Source of the DNA: Clostridium sp. AN503
GTDB lineage: Bacteria; Bacillota; Clostridia; Lachnospirales; Lachnospiraceae
Reading direction: 5' to 3'
NCBI RefSeq assembly: GCF_040719375.1
Contig: NZ_JBFDTP010000002.1
Location: forward strand, 1,550,001 to 1,614,000
DNA length: 64,000 nt
The notes under the pieces were generated by a model, which ran no database searches, had not been told where the DNA came from, and worked only from the letters and a program-made list of their open reading frames with translations. Shown here one piece after another: positions 7,544-15,252 of the stretch. A program made the translations under genes and the position numbers. The first letter of the stretch is position 1. Each line of letters begins with the position of its first letter.

Positions 7544-8515
7544 TTAGCGTTTTACGACGGGGCGGATGTATTTGAAATATTGGGTTGGGTTGTAGTAGAA
7601 GTACATGATTCGGTCGGGGGTTGTGGTGTCGAGGGTGTAGTTGGTGGAGGTGTAGTCGAAGGTTGACATTGCCTGCTCGATCTTTTCTTCTACGCTGCGG
7701 TTTTCCTGGTCGTAGTCGAAGGGGCCGTGCTCGAAGACGATGTAGTCGGCTTCGGGGATGTCGATGAGCTGCATTTGTGGGGGGATCTCGCCGTTGTAGT
7801 GGGAGGGGAGTCGGACGCCCCAGCATTCGGTGCGGGGATAGCCCCAGGCGCAGAGACGGCCTTCGGGGTCGTTTAGGTATGCCATGATCTGGCCGCTGCC
7901 GCAGTTGGGTTCGCTGCCTCCATCGTCGTCTAATTTGCCTTTGATGCTGTCTAACAGGCCGCAGATCGTCTCGTAGTCCTGTCCCGGAATGAGATTCTGC
8001 TTTTGCCAGAAATCCCAGTATCCGTTGCTTTCACGGTTTTTGACGTGCAGGAATTTGTGGGCGGGTATGGTTATGAAATAAATGTTGATGCCTTCTGTTG
8101 ATTTGATCATGCCGATCTCTCCTAGTCCTAAAAAGTAGCGGTCGAACGGGTTTATTTTGGTGCGGAGTATGACAGGCCGGGGATTTTTGCGGTATTCGCC
8201 CGGCGTGATCCCGTAGAGTCCTCTGAATGCTCTGGTGAATGCCTCGTGTGAGGAAAAACCGTGATCTAAAGCGATGTCTAAAAGGCTTCTTTGACTGTCG
8301 CGGACCTCTTTTAAGGCAAAGGCCAGTCTTCGGTTCCGCAGGTAGTCACGGAAGGATATGCCGGAGATCTCTTTGAACTTCCTGGTTGTGTAATATTCGG
8401 AATATCCCAGTTTGTTTGATAGAAAGCCCAGTGTCAGTGCTTCATCGTTGTGGTCTTTTATGCATCTGTCAATCTCGTCTACGATGGTCTGGATCTGTTT
8501 GTGCCATTCGTACAT
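7544..8515 (-). CDS. AraC-family regulator with GyrI-like effector domain
   Basis: A 323-residue protein with two AraC-type helix-turn-helix motifs at the N terminus (about residues 8-108: LSNKLGYSEYYTTRKFKE and IALDHGFSSHEAFTRAFRGLYG followed by TPGEYRKN). A long C-terminal region resembles the GyrI/effector-binding fold (IPEADYIVFEHGPFDYD near residue 260). The Rob/MarA-SoxS-like arrangement suggests a drug- or small-molecule-responsive activator. It is alone on the minus strand, and its target is not evident because no efflux or enzyme gene is adjacent. The gene ends against the large palindrome. Confidence 0.9.
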   Translation of the reverse strand: MYEWHKQIQTIVDEIDRCIKDHNDEALTLGFLSNKLGYSEYYTTRKFKEISGISFRDYLRNRRLAFALKEVRDSQRSLLDIALDHGFSSHEAFTRAFRGLYGITPGEYRKNPRPVILRTKINPFDRYFLGLGEIGMIKSTEGINIYFITIPAHKFLHVKNRESNGYWDFWQKQNLIPGQDYETICGLLDSIKGKLDDDGGSEPNCGSGQIMAYLNDPEGRLCAWGYPRTECWGVRLPSHYNGEIPPQMQLIDIPEADYIVFEHGPFDYDQENRSVEEKIEQAMSTFDYTSTNYTLDTTTPDRIMYFYYNPTQYFKYIRPVVKR

Positions 8516-8661
8516 GTTTCGTTCACCTCGTTTTATCCCGTTTCGCTCACCCTGGATCTATTATATAGAAACCAGAGAGAAGACGCTTGATTTTGGTTGC
8601 GGTCTTTGCATGACTTTTAGAATCTTTGAGAGTTGTTGTACTCTGCCTGGCAGTAAATCGA

Positions 8662-8889
8662 ATGGATGTCATCTATATTGTAATCAGTATACGGAATGAA
8701 GTGGATAAAATCAAGTGTGTTAAGCTATGTAAAGAAAGCCCTTTCAATGTTTATGGAAAGGGCGGGAGTTCCGGATTTATATGCAATGCAGTGGACTTGG
8801 GTTTTGGGATAGAGTATAATGGTAAAAAGAACCACGGTGCTAGGTTCAATGAAATTGCACTGCGGATTAATGGTAAAATGGAAATTTGA
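8662..8889 (+). CDS. Small hypothetical protein or 3' gene remnant
   Basis: An open frame runs to a stop at 8887-8889. The last 60 residues (NEVDKIKCVKLC, then GFICNAVDLGFGIEYN and HGARFNEIALRIN) look coding and globular. The first part is hydrophobic and not convincing, and no ribosome site precedes ATG 8662 or the earlier TTG 8626. I do not recognise a family. It is most simply read as the surviving 3' end of a gene at the edge of the AT-rich accessory block, just before the lipoprotein gene. Confidence 0.35.
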   Translation: MDVIYIVISIRNEVDKIKCVKLCKESPFNVYGKGGSSGFICNAVDLGFGIEYNGKKNHGARFNEIALRINGKMEI

Positions 8890-8903
8890 AGGGGAAAATT
8901 GCT

Positions 8904-9775
8904 ATGTTTGAGAAAAAGAAAAAAAGATGTATTATCATGTGTTGTATCGGGCTAATATTATTAATGACTGGTTGTGATAAATATTCCAGAAATGGGGGAT
9001 ATTATAGTAATTTGACAGCTACCGGCGGCACAGATGACTACTCACTATCTGGAAAAGCATATGTGACCGATACGCTTTCTTTTTTACATATTACATCATC
9101 CGAAAATACAGAGATTAGCCTTAAAGGAGAGTTGAAAAAATATCTGGAAATATAGATATAGTATATGTAGGGGAAAACGGTGAAAGTATAATTACTTCCT
9201 CTAAAGATAAAAATGCAAAGATTGATGCAAAATTTCAAGTGGAAAGTGGAGACGGACGTTTAGAGTTTCGAGGGAGTAATGTCAGCTTTAATTTTAACAT
9301 AACTATTGAAAATATAGAGAAAGTTGAATATATCGGTATAGAAAACAAAAAGGAGGAGGAATTAAAAGATAATGAACCGACTGACACAGATTTGAATTTA
9401 GAAACTCAATCTAAGATATTGCAAGAAATTACGGCTACATATACAGATAGTGACAATGATTGTGTTGTACTAGACACAGAAATTAGTGAGGACACTAAGA
9501 TAAATGTCTCAGTTAAAGCAAGTGTTTCTAATGCAGAGCATGATAAAAATGTATTTTTCAATGGATTTGAATTGGTTTATAATACCGAGGGTGGAAAAAG
9601 CTTTGAAGTTATGAAATGTGATGAAAAAGCTTTTGCATTAGGTGGTTATGAATGGGAAGATGATTTCAACATAGAAATGAAATTGCCTAAAGGAATAAAT
9701 AAATTAATTTTCCGTAGCAAAGATGGAAATAATTATAAAATAAAGCTAGATATTTGCGTCTCTGAAGTCGAGTAG
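8904..9775 (+). pseudogene. Lipoprotein gene broken by a single frameshift
   Basis: The first part (8904-9155) starts MFEKKKKRCIIMCCIGLILL and has a lipobox-like LMTGC; aagggg lies at a good distance before the ATG. It ends at a stop at 9153-9155. The -1 frame is open from 9125 through 9775 and continues naturally (KISGNIDIVYVGENGESI...). The two frames meet at a six-A run near 9134-9139. Restoring one base would give a secreted lipoprotein of about 290 residues, acidic and beta-rich, with a linker near KKEEELKDNEPTD. I do not recognise the family. A sequencing error or slippage is possible. Confidence 0.7.
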
Positions 9776-9831
9776 ATTAATAGGCTCATATTTTCGGTTC
9801 TATTAACTTAGATTTTGCGGAGGAGTTGTAT

Positions 9832-10281
9832 ATGTTTGAAAAAATGAGTAAAGCACTTACAAGAGAAGATATAGCGGAAATCGAAACAAATCTGGGATTT
9901 GCATTTCCAGAGGATTTTGTAGAACACTACCTGTCCTATAATGGTGGAATACCTACAAAGCCGTTTTTCCATTTTGAAGAGGAAGATATTGAAATAGAGA
10001 TTCAAGTTTTTCTTCCGTTAAAACATCGTTATTGTGACATTCCCATAGGAACAGCGGAGGAAAAATATTTATTGTTCAAAGAAAAATCCCCATTGATGAC
10101 CTCTTATTTTCCATTTGCTAATGACTATGGAGCTAATCCGATTTGTGTCAATTTGGAGAAAGGAGGAGTCTATATTGTGTATATGGATTTGGGAGAATTG
10201 GAGGATAGATGCTTCCGTTGTATTGCAGAGAGTTTTCGGAACTTTATTGAATCCTTGTCCGAAGAAAGCATAGACGATTAG
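9832..10281 (+). CDS. SMI1/KNR4 (SUKH) family protein, likely immunity protein
   Basis: A 149-residue protein with the SUKH pattern: an N-terminal ALTREDIAEIETNLGFAFPEDFVEHYLSYNGG-like block (about 7-38) with the conserved P..F...Y...NGG core. Later come PFANDYGANPICVNL and VYIVYMDLG strands. SUKH proteins are commonly immunity proteins of bacterial polymorphic toxin systems. No toxin gene is present here, so it would be an orphan. ATG 9832 is preferred over TTG 9826 because ggaggag at 9819-9825 is correctly spaced. The gene is AT-rich relative to the window. Confidence 0.88.
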   Translation: MFEKMSKALTREDIAEIETNLGFAFPEDFVEHYLSYNGGIPTKPFFHFEEEDIEIEIQVFLPLKHRYCDIPIGTAEEKYLLFKEKSPLMTSYFPFANDYGANPICVNLEKGGVYIVYMDLGELEDRCFRCIAESFRNFIESLSEESIDD

Positions 10282-10286
10282 GGTGC

Positions 10287-10376
10287 AGTCTACAACTTCC
10301 CAGTGAACAAAATCGCTGCGCCACAGCCTTAGTTGTCCATCGCGCAGCGATTTTGTTCACTTGGAAGTTGTCTACT
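10287..10376. repeat. 35-base inverted repeat after the SUKH gene
   Basis: Left arm 10287-10321 and right arm 10342-10376 match as an inverted repeat at 32 of 35 positions around a 20-base loop. The core gtgaacaaaatcgctgcgc is perfect. There is no following T-run. It may be a terminator-like hairpin or a small palindromic mobile element. Confidence 0.85.
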
Positions 10377-10428
10377 ACAATAAAGAATAAGGATATATTT
10401 CTATGTTATAGAAATTAGCAGAAAATGA

Positions 10429-10617
10429 AATGAAAATCTCCTTTCCTCTTTTTGGAAGTTATTACATCAATATAAAGTATCTCTATCCAATCCAGATGTA
10501 ACCATTGAGTCGATTAGCGCCGTGGTTGGTTGGGGTTTTGATATAGATGCAGATATCACCTTGATAAGGAAAAAGAAAAAGGGTGAGGATGAAAAGTTTT
10601 CCACACCATATGCATAG
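10429..10617 (+). pseudogene. Gene remnant without a start codon
   Basis: A 62-codon open frame with no ATG and no ribosome site ends at 10615-10617. Its translation looks coding (VSLSNPDVTIESISAVVGWG, then FDIDADITLIRKKKK). It is probably the 3' end of a lost gene; the family is not recognised. Apart from this and the inverted repeat, the 10282-10637 gap holds nothing else visible. Confidence 0.4.
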
Positions 10618-10637
10618 TTAACCAGGAGGGAAGATAG

Positions 10638-11060
10638 ATGGAGGCCAGCACTTTAATTAGAAAGATTCATATGAACTGTCCGCTTTGTGACAAAATACAC
10701 GAAGTAGAAGAAAGAAAACGTGATACGACAATGACCGTAAAAGGCGAAGAAGTGGCTTATGAAGAGAAATTTTATTTTTGTGCCAATGCGGATGAAGACG
10801 AAGCTGAGTTTGAATCCGGATCGATGACGAATAAGAATCTGCTCAATGCTCGAAATGCATATCGTGTGAAGAAAGGTCTGTTGTCTTCTGATGAGATAGT
10901 CTCAATCCGGGAAAACTACGGTTTATCCCAGGTGGATTGGGCGAAACTGCTTGGATGGGGAGAAGCAACCATATCCAGATATGAAAGCAAGGCGATTCAG
11001 GACGAAGCTTATGATACGATGTTTCGTCTTGTCAAAAGATATTGTCGATTATATGCATGA
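10638..11060 (+). CDS. YgiT-type zinc-finger / HTH protein, antitoxin-like, probably 3'-truncated
   Basis: A 140-residue protein. Near residues 14-17 is CPLC, with a second cysteine in FYFCAN, forming a YgiT/MqsA-like zinc-finger region. An XRE-type helix-turn-helix follows at about 90-120 (IRENYGLSQVDWAKLLGWG then ATISRYE). Such proteins act as antitoxins or regulators of type II toxin-antitoxin pairs. The end (VKRYCRLYA) is abrupt. The alternative frame continues as KDIVDYMHEERAYKE to 11136 and, after one stop, to 11241. This suggests a frameshift or deletion near 11040. No toxin partner is visible. A good aggaggg site supports ATG 10638. Confidence 0.75.
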   Translation: MEASTLIRKIHMNCPLCDKIHEVEERKRDTTMTVKGEEVAYEEKFYFCANADEDEAEFESGSMTNKNLLNARNAYRVKKGLLSSDEIVSIRENYGLSQVDWAKLLGWGEATISRYESKAIQDEAYDTMFRLVKRYCRLYA

Positions 11061-11237
11061 GGAAAGGGCATATAAGGAAACTGCGGCGGGTGAAATCATA
11101 CAATTCAGTTTGGCAAAAGGAATACGGCCATTTTAAAGGTTCACTACTGACAACAGCCAGAAGGAGAGTGAACAACTCCCTTTTATCAGAGAGTTAAACA
11201 AATCGGAATTTGAAGGAGAATGGAGGGTGAAACGAAA

Positions 11238-11942
11238 ATGAGTGTTGACCTAAATTTTTGGAAATATAAAAAAGATATATACTTGGACAATGCGATTGTG
11301 TATCAAAATGCCTGTTGCGATAATGAAGAAGTCGAGGGTTTAGAAGTCCTACCGATAGAGGACATTTTAAAAGAAATATCAACAACTTTTCAAGAGTGGA
11401 ATTCACTTGACCCATACAATTATGAGAAAAACGGATCGGGATCGTTTCAAATTTCAACAACTCCGCAAACAGTTCGCTTTGACTGCTATTCGATGGAACA
11501 AGCGGATATGAAGCGTTTCTCATCTATTATGTCAAAATTTGCGTGTCCATTATATGACCCGCAACAAGGTGTGCGCTTTGATAAAATAGCTGTGTTTTTA
11601 ATAGATGAAGCAGGCGAATATAAAACACAAGTAGAGCAGGAATTTTCCCGGTTGCTCCCTCGTTTGGAAATTATAACGCAGATAGTAAATTGGAATGAAT
11701 ATGTACAGCTTTCAAAAACGCTTAGTTATATTAAATATAATGCGATTATCCATCGTGCAAAAACCTTGACAAAGGTAACTTCATCTTTACAGTTTGGCAG
11801 GGCTTGGGCAAATCGTCCCTGTCAATGTAAAACTGCCCAGTTCGCAGATAAGGATAACGCTCACCAACTTTTGGAAGAATTACTTCAAAAATCGATTGAA
11901 CGTGTTGTGAATGACTTTCTTGTGGGAACGTATTACGAGTAA
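11238..11942 (+). CDS. Hypothetical protein, possible immunity protein
   Basis: A 234-residue protein from ATG 11238, which follows ggaggg at 11221-11226. The first about 115 residues (MSVDLNFWKYKKDIYLD, FDCYSMEQADMKRF, CPLYDPQQGVRFD) read as one compact acidic domain that resembles small immunity proteins of Gram-positive bacteria. The second half (YVQLSKTLSYIKYNAIIHRA, CQCKTAQFADKDNAHQLLEE) is of different character, more helical and basic. No family can be assigned with certainty. The block is AT-rich like its neighbours. Confidence 0.65.
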   Translation: MSVDLNFWKYKKDIYLDNAIVYQNACCDNEEVEGLEVLPIEDILKEISTTFQEWNSLDPYNYEKNGSGSFQISTTPQTVRFDCYSMEQADMKRFSSIMSKFACPLYDPQQGVRFDKIAVFLIDEAGEYKTQVEQEFSRLLPRLEIITQIVNWNEYVQLSKTLSYIKYNAIIHRAKTLTKVTSSLQFGRAWANRPCQCKTAQFADKDNAHQLLEELLQKSIERVVNDFLVGTYYE

Positions 11943-12004
11943 TTTATACACTCTATTGATTTCAGAGACACTTACAATTTCCAATTTGTAAGGGGGAATA
12001 CAAT

Positions 12005-12469
12005 ATGCTTCAAAAGCAAAAAGAAACGATTTTAGCCTTGCTAAAATCTGATAAGGCTAACAAAAACTATGAACGTAACTACATGTTTTCTTATAAAGAT
12101 TACTTAGACCCAACAGATAAATTCACAGATTTCTCCTGTGAAAGCCTTGACGGGAAACTAGAGTATATTACCTTAATCGAAAACTTGTTAAACGCAGATG
12201 AAACCGCAAAAATTTTTGTGCAAGTCTACGGACTTGACAAGGATAATAGCGATGAGTTTATTTATGCTGATACCTTGATTATTTTTAGCACATTGCCACT
12301 TCTTGAGATAAGACGAATTTTTAATGAGCCGAAAGATATTTTTCCAAGTGATATTGGAGAAGAAACCGATTTATTACAAGATTTTGTTGTTGATGATAAC
12401 GGCAATTTATTTCCAGTTGTAAATCTTTTTAACAGCAGCTATTCTGCTTATTATTGTTGGTGGGACTAA
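12005..12469 (+). CDS. Hypothetical acidic protein
   Basis: A 154-residue, strongly acidic protein (KDYLDPTDKFTDFSCESLDG, FPSDIGEETDLLQDFVVDD) with no signal peptide or membrane segment. A gtaaggggg site lies before ATG 12005. I do not recognise a family. Small size, acidity and place between SUKH-like and DUF6547-like genes fit an orphan immunity protein, but this is inference from context. Its end (SSYSAYYCWWD) is aromatic. Confidence 0.6.
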   Translation: MLQKQKETILALLKSDKANKNYERNYMFSYKDYLDPTDKFTDFSCESLDGKLEYITLIENLLNADETAKIFVQVYGLDKDNSDEFIYADTLIIFSTLPLLEIRRIFNEPKDIFPSDIGEETDLLQDFVVDDNGNLFPVVNLFNSSYSAYYCWWD

Positions 12470-12496
12470 CCTTCCAATTTGTTGGGTAGATTTTAA

Positions 12497-12751
12497 GTGC
12501 ATCTCGATGATAATAAAGCAATTAATCAACTTCTTGTTGTATTGACACCGGAACAAAAAGAAGTGTTGGCGAAAATGGTTCAAAGGGCAAGAATAGGCGG
12601 TATTCACGATACTCTTGCTTATATAGATGAAATGATGGATTGCAATGGACTGATTTTAACTCAGGAAGATGAGGTCTATCCGCATGACCATTTTGAGAGT
12701 ATGCACTATGACTTCATTTGCAGAAGCGAAGGCGATGAATGGACAGAATAG
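12497..12751 (+). CDS. DUF6547-like small protein, probably 5'-truncated
   Basis: An 84-residue frame whose core RIGGIHDTLAYIDEMMDCNG and closing FESMHYDFICRSEGDEW match what I recall of the DUF6547 family of short proteins in toxin-immunity neighbourhoods. A stop codon (12494-12496) stands immediately before the only early start, GTG 12497, and no ribosome site is visible. The family normally has more N-terminal sequence, so the gene is probably cut at its 5' end and may be silent. Confidence 0.55.
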   Translation: MHLDDNKAINQLLVVLTPEQKEVLAKMVQRARIGGIHDTLAYIDEMMDCNGLILTQEDEVYPHDHFESMHYDFICRSEGDEWTE

Positions 12752-12775
12752 CTCGCCAACTCCGGATTTGAGGAG

Positions 12776-12889
12776 GTGATAAAAATAAAACACGACATAA
12801 ATTTAAAATTGAAAGAGAAATTATCAGTGGCTTTAGAATATGAAATCGGAGAACCCGAAGATGGATATGATTTCAAATATTGGGATTAA
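12776..12889 (+). pseudogene. Short coding-like fragment
   Basis: A 37-codon frame in phase with the gene upstream reads VIKIKHDINLKLKEKLSVAL then EIGEPEDGYDFKYWD. The only strong Shine-Dalgarno-like run (aggaggtgat, 12771-12780) overlaps the possible GTG start, and the next in-frame codon suited to that site is ATA. It may be a tiny gene or the tail of a lost immunity gene. Confidence 0.3.
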
Positions 12890-12921
12890 GCTTTTTATTT
12901 TGTATAAACGAGGTGTGAGAT

Positions 12922-13800
12922 ATGGAAGAAACAAGAAGTGATATGTTTGTTAACAAGTGGAATTCATTGTATTATATTGTTCCTTTGTTTGAGCAACCAC
13001 CTGCCATGCCTTCACTGGAGACATTTCTCAAGGCATTGTCAGCTGAATTTGGAAAAGTCGAACCGCTTGCGGCGTCATCCCAGATGCCCTTACGTCCTTC
13101 AGAACTGCTGACCGTAGTGTTGTGGGATCATATGGCTTACTATAAAAAAGATGACAAATGGGCGCCTACAGAACTGATACTATATGGTGCTGATGAGTTT
13201 GACCGGGGTTTATGGAATGAGAATATCGTTGCGCAGTTTTGGGACTGTGGAGATGACCGCCGTAAATTTGCTGACCGCTGCAGATATTCTGTTATGGCAA
13301 GTAATATGTTGGCAGCTATGCTTCCTGTCAAAGAGCGGTGTGGCATTATGGCAGATTATGCAGATATATTATTAAAACTTTTCCCAGACTGCATTGCGCT
13401 TTATTGGCCGCACAGCCAGCGCCTTGTACCGCGTGAAGTATTTTTGACGCCGGGGTGGTCTGATCCTACATTGCACTTTCTGGATGGCGGACTCCATGTA
13501 CGTTTTTTTAATATTGCTAATAGTGATGAGATGCTGTTTGACACGCTGGGACTGACAACGCTTGGACTGCCTGATCTACAGTGTCATTGCAAGGGAATAG
13601 AGCCAAATGAAGTTGTAACTTTTTTACATAATCTGGCGGCATATCTCTATAGTGAGGGCGATATTATCAAGGACGGTAATACGGTTGAGGGTCTTCATGG
13701 CGAGAAATGGCTATGTCAGCATGAGGATGCCATGGCAGGCCCTATGCGGGTTGTGTTGGATATTTGCCCCGGTAAATATGCCGGCGGAGGTCGGTGTTAA
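12922..13800 (+). CDS. DUF4261 domain-containing protein
   Basis: A 292-residue soluble protein. The C-terminal half fits DUF4261: IALYWPHSQRLVPREVF (about 156-172), LHVRFFNI, FDTLGLTTLGLPDLQCHCKG (about 212-231), and the closing QHEDAMAGPMRVVLDI. DUF4261 proteins are often found in immunity-gene or SUKH-type neighbourhoods; their biochemistry is unknown. Base composition is higher in GC than the preceding small genes. It starts with ATG 12922 after a gaggtgtgag site and ends just before a shared terminator with prs. Confidence 0.85.
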   Translation: MEETRSDMFVNKWNSLYYIVPLFEQPPAMPSLETFLKALSAEFGKVEPLAASSQMPLRPSELLTVVLWDHMAYYKKDDKWAPTELILYGADEFDRGLWNENIVAQFWDCGDDRRKFADRCRYSVMASNMLAAMLPVKERCGIMADYADILLKLFPDCIALYWPHSQRLVPREVFLTPGWSDPTLHFLDGGLHVRFFNIANSDEMLFDTLGLTTLGLPDLQCHCKGIEPNEVVTFLHNLAAYLYSEGDIIKDGNTVEGLHGEKWLCQHEDAMAGPMRVVLDICPGKYAGGGRC

Positions 13801-13822
13801 AAATTACAAAAGTGCAAAAAAT

Positions 13823-13858
13823 GGGCTATCAGCTAACCGCCGATAGCCCACCTTTTAT
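13823..13858. terminator. Bidirectional terminator between the DUF4261 gene and prs
   Basis: gggctatc (13823-13830) pairs perfectly with gatagccc (13842-13849). T-rich sequence follows on the plus side (ccttttattt) and A-rich sequence precedes it (gcaaaaaat). It can end transcription of both convergent genes. Confidence 0.8.
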
Positions 13859-15067
13859 TTATACGATCGTCTGAAAATAGTCATACCCATCCGCCTGATA
13901 CCGTTTCACCAGCTTCTGGATCTTTGCAGTCGGGGACAGGGCTGCCCCGATGGATACGTCGTGGTTAAAGGAATTGATGATGGCGGCTAAGTATTTGCTC
14001 ATATCTGCTTCCAGATACCACTCGCGCTCAAACAGGGCCTGGGGGCGGTAGTTTAAGTTGGTGGTGATCACGCTGTCGATATAGCCTTTCTGGTAGAAGT
14101 CATCGAACTTGTCAAGGCCGCTGGTAAACAGGCCGAAGGTACAGCAGATGATGACTTTTTTCGCTTTCCGTTCTTTTAACTCGCGGGCGGTGTCTAACAT
14201 ACTCTCGCCGGAGGAGATCATGTCGTCGATGATCAGCACGGTCTTGCCTTCCACGGAGGAACCGAGGAACTCGTGGGCCACGATCGGGTTGCGGCCGTCC
14301 ACGACTCTGGAATAGTCGCGGCGTTTGTAGAACATGCCCATGTCGACGCCTAAGTTGTTCGCTAAGTATACGGCGCGGTTCATGGCGCCCTCATCCGGGC
14401 TGATGATCATCAAGTGGTCCTTGTCTATCTTTAAGTTTCTGTCATGGCGGAACAGTGTTTTTACAAACTGATAAGTCGGCATAAAGCTGTCAAAGCCGTT
14501 CAATGGGATCGCATTCTGTACCCGCGGGTCGTGGGCGTCAAAGGTGATAATATTGGAAACGCCCATGGAGACCAGCTCTTCCAAGGCCATGGCACAGTCG
14601 AGGGATTCCCGCTTGGTGCGTTTGTGCTGGCGGCTTTCGTATAAGAATGGCATGATCACATTCACCCGGTGGGCGGTAGCGATGGAAGCGCCGATGATGC
14701 GTTTTAAATCCTGGAAATGGTCGTCCGGGGACATGTGGTTCGTATATCCGCAGACCGTATAGGGAATGCTGTAGTTGGTAACATCCACCATGGCAAAAAG
14801 GTCTGCGCCGCGGACGGATTCTTTGATGATACCCTTTGCCTCACCGGTTCCAAAGCGGGGGCAAGTACACTTTAACAGGTAGGAATCCACATCATAGCCG
14901 CGGTAGTTGAGATCCTTCTGGCGGCGGATCAACTCCTCCGTATCGTTTTTACGGAACTCCACAATGTGGTCGTTGACCTTCTGCGCCAGATCCCTGCAGC
15001 TTTCCAATGCAGCGATCTTTAAGGGTGCAACCGGTAGTACATCATTAAACACATAATTGTTTGCCAT
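13859..15067 (-). CDS. prs: Ribose-phosphate pyrophosphokinase (long form)
   Basis: A 402-residue PRPP synthase-like protein. FDAHDPRVQNAIP, SPDEGAMNRA and the PRPP loop VLIIDDMISSGESMLDTA are present, so the family is clear. PRPP feeds purine, pyrimidine, histidine, tryptophan and NAD synthesis. It is about 85 residues longer than the usual 315-residue enzyme, with an N-terminal domain (NYRGYDVDSYLLKCTCPRFG) before the normal fold. ATG 15067 (MANNYVFND) is chosen over 15097 because aaggag stands upstream. The gene is on the minus strand with its own promoter. Confidence 0.93.
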   Translation of the reverse strand: MANNYVFNDVLPVAPLKIAALESCRDLAQKVNDHIVEFRKNDTEELIRRQKDLNYRGYDVDSYLLKCTCPRFGTGEAKGIIKESVRGADLFAMVDVTNYSIPYTVCGYTNHMSPDDHFQDLKRIIGASIATAHRVNVIMPFLYESRQHKRTKRESLDCAMALEELVSMGVSNIITFDAHDPRVQNAIPLNGFDSFMPTYQFVKTLFRHDRNLKIDKDHLMIISPDEGAMNRAVYLANNLGVDMGMFYKRRDYSRVVDGRNPIVAHEFLGSSVEGKTVLIIDDMISSGESMLDTARELKERKAKKVIICCTFGLFTSGLDKFDDFYQKGYIDSVITTNLNYRPQALFEREWYLEADMSKYLAAIINSFNHDVSIGAALSPTAKIQKLVKRYQADGYDYFQTIV

Positions 15068-15122
15068 GTCAGAAAACTCCTTCAATTGTGAAATCATTAA
15101 AAATCAGTAAAACCCACTTTCA

Positions 15123-15152
15123 TTTATACCATTGTGCAAAGTGGTCAGTCAA
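15123..15152 (-). promoter_or_regulatory. Promoter for prs
   Basis: On the minus strand TTGACT (15152-15147) and TATAAA (15128-15123) are separated by 18 bases, with an upstream TGG giving an extended -10. It lies 55 bases before the prs start. Confidence 0.7.
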
Positions 15153-15195
15153 TAGGCAGTGTCATATTTTGTAAAAAAAAACAAAAGTGGATTCC

Positions 15196-15224
15196 TTTAC
15201 AAAGAACGGGAATATTGATATGAT
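15196..15224 (+). promoter_or_regulatory. Promoter for the DUF512 radical SAM gene
   Basis: TTTACA (15196-15201), a 17-base spacer and TATGAT (15219-15224) lie about 30 bases before the start codon. It is divergent from the prs promoter. Confidence 0.7.
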
Positions 15225-15252
15225 AAAGAGAAGTATACGAGAGGAAAAATCT

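Noticed and set aside
9120..9145. Programmed -1 frameshift at the A run in the lipoprotein gene
   Set aside because: G-AAA-AAA is only a partial slippery heptamer and no downstream stimulatory hairpin was seen; a mutation or read error is simpler.
11979..12482. 11-base direct repeat ttccaatttgt at 11979-11989 and 12472-12482 flanking a gene
   Set aside because: Too short and AT-rich to support an insertion scar; chance is likely.
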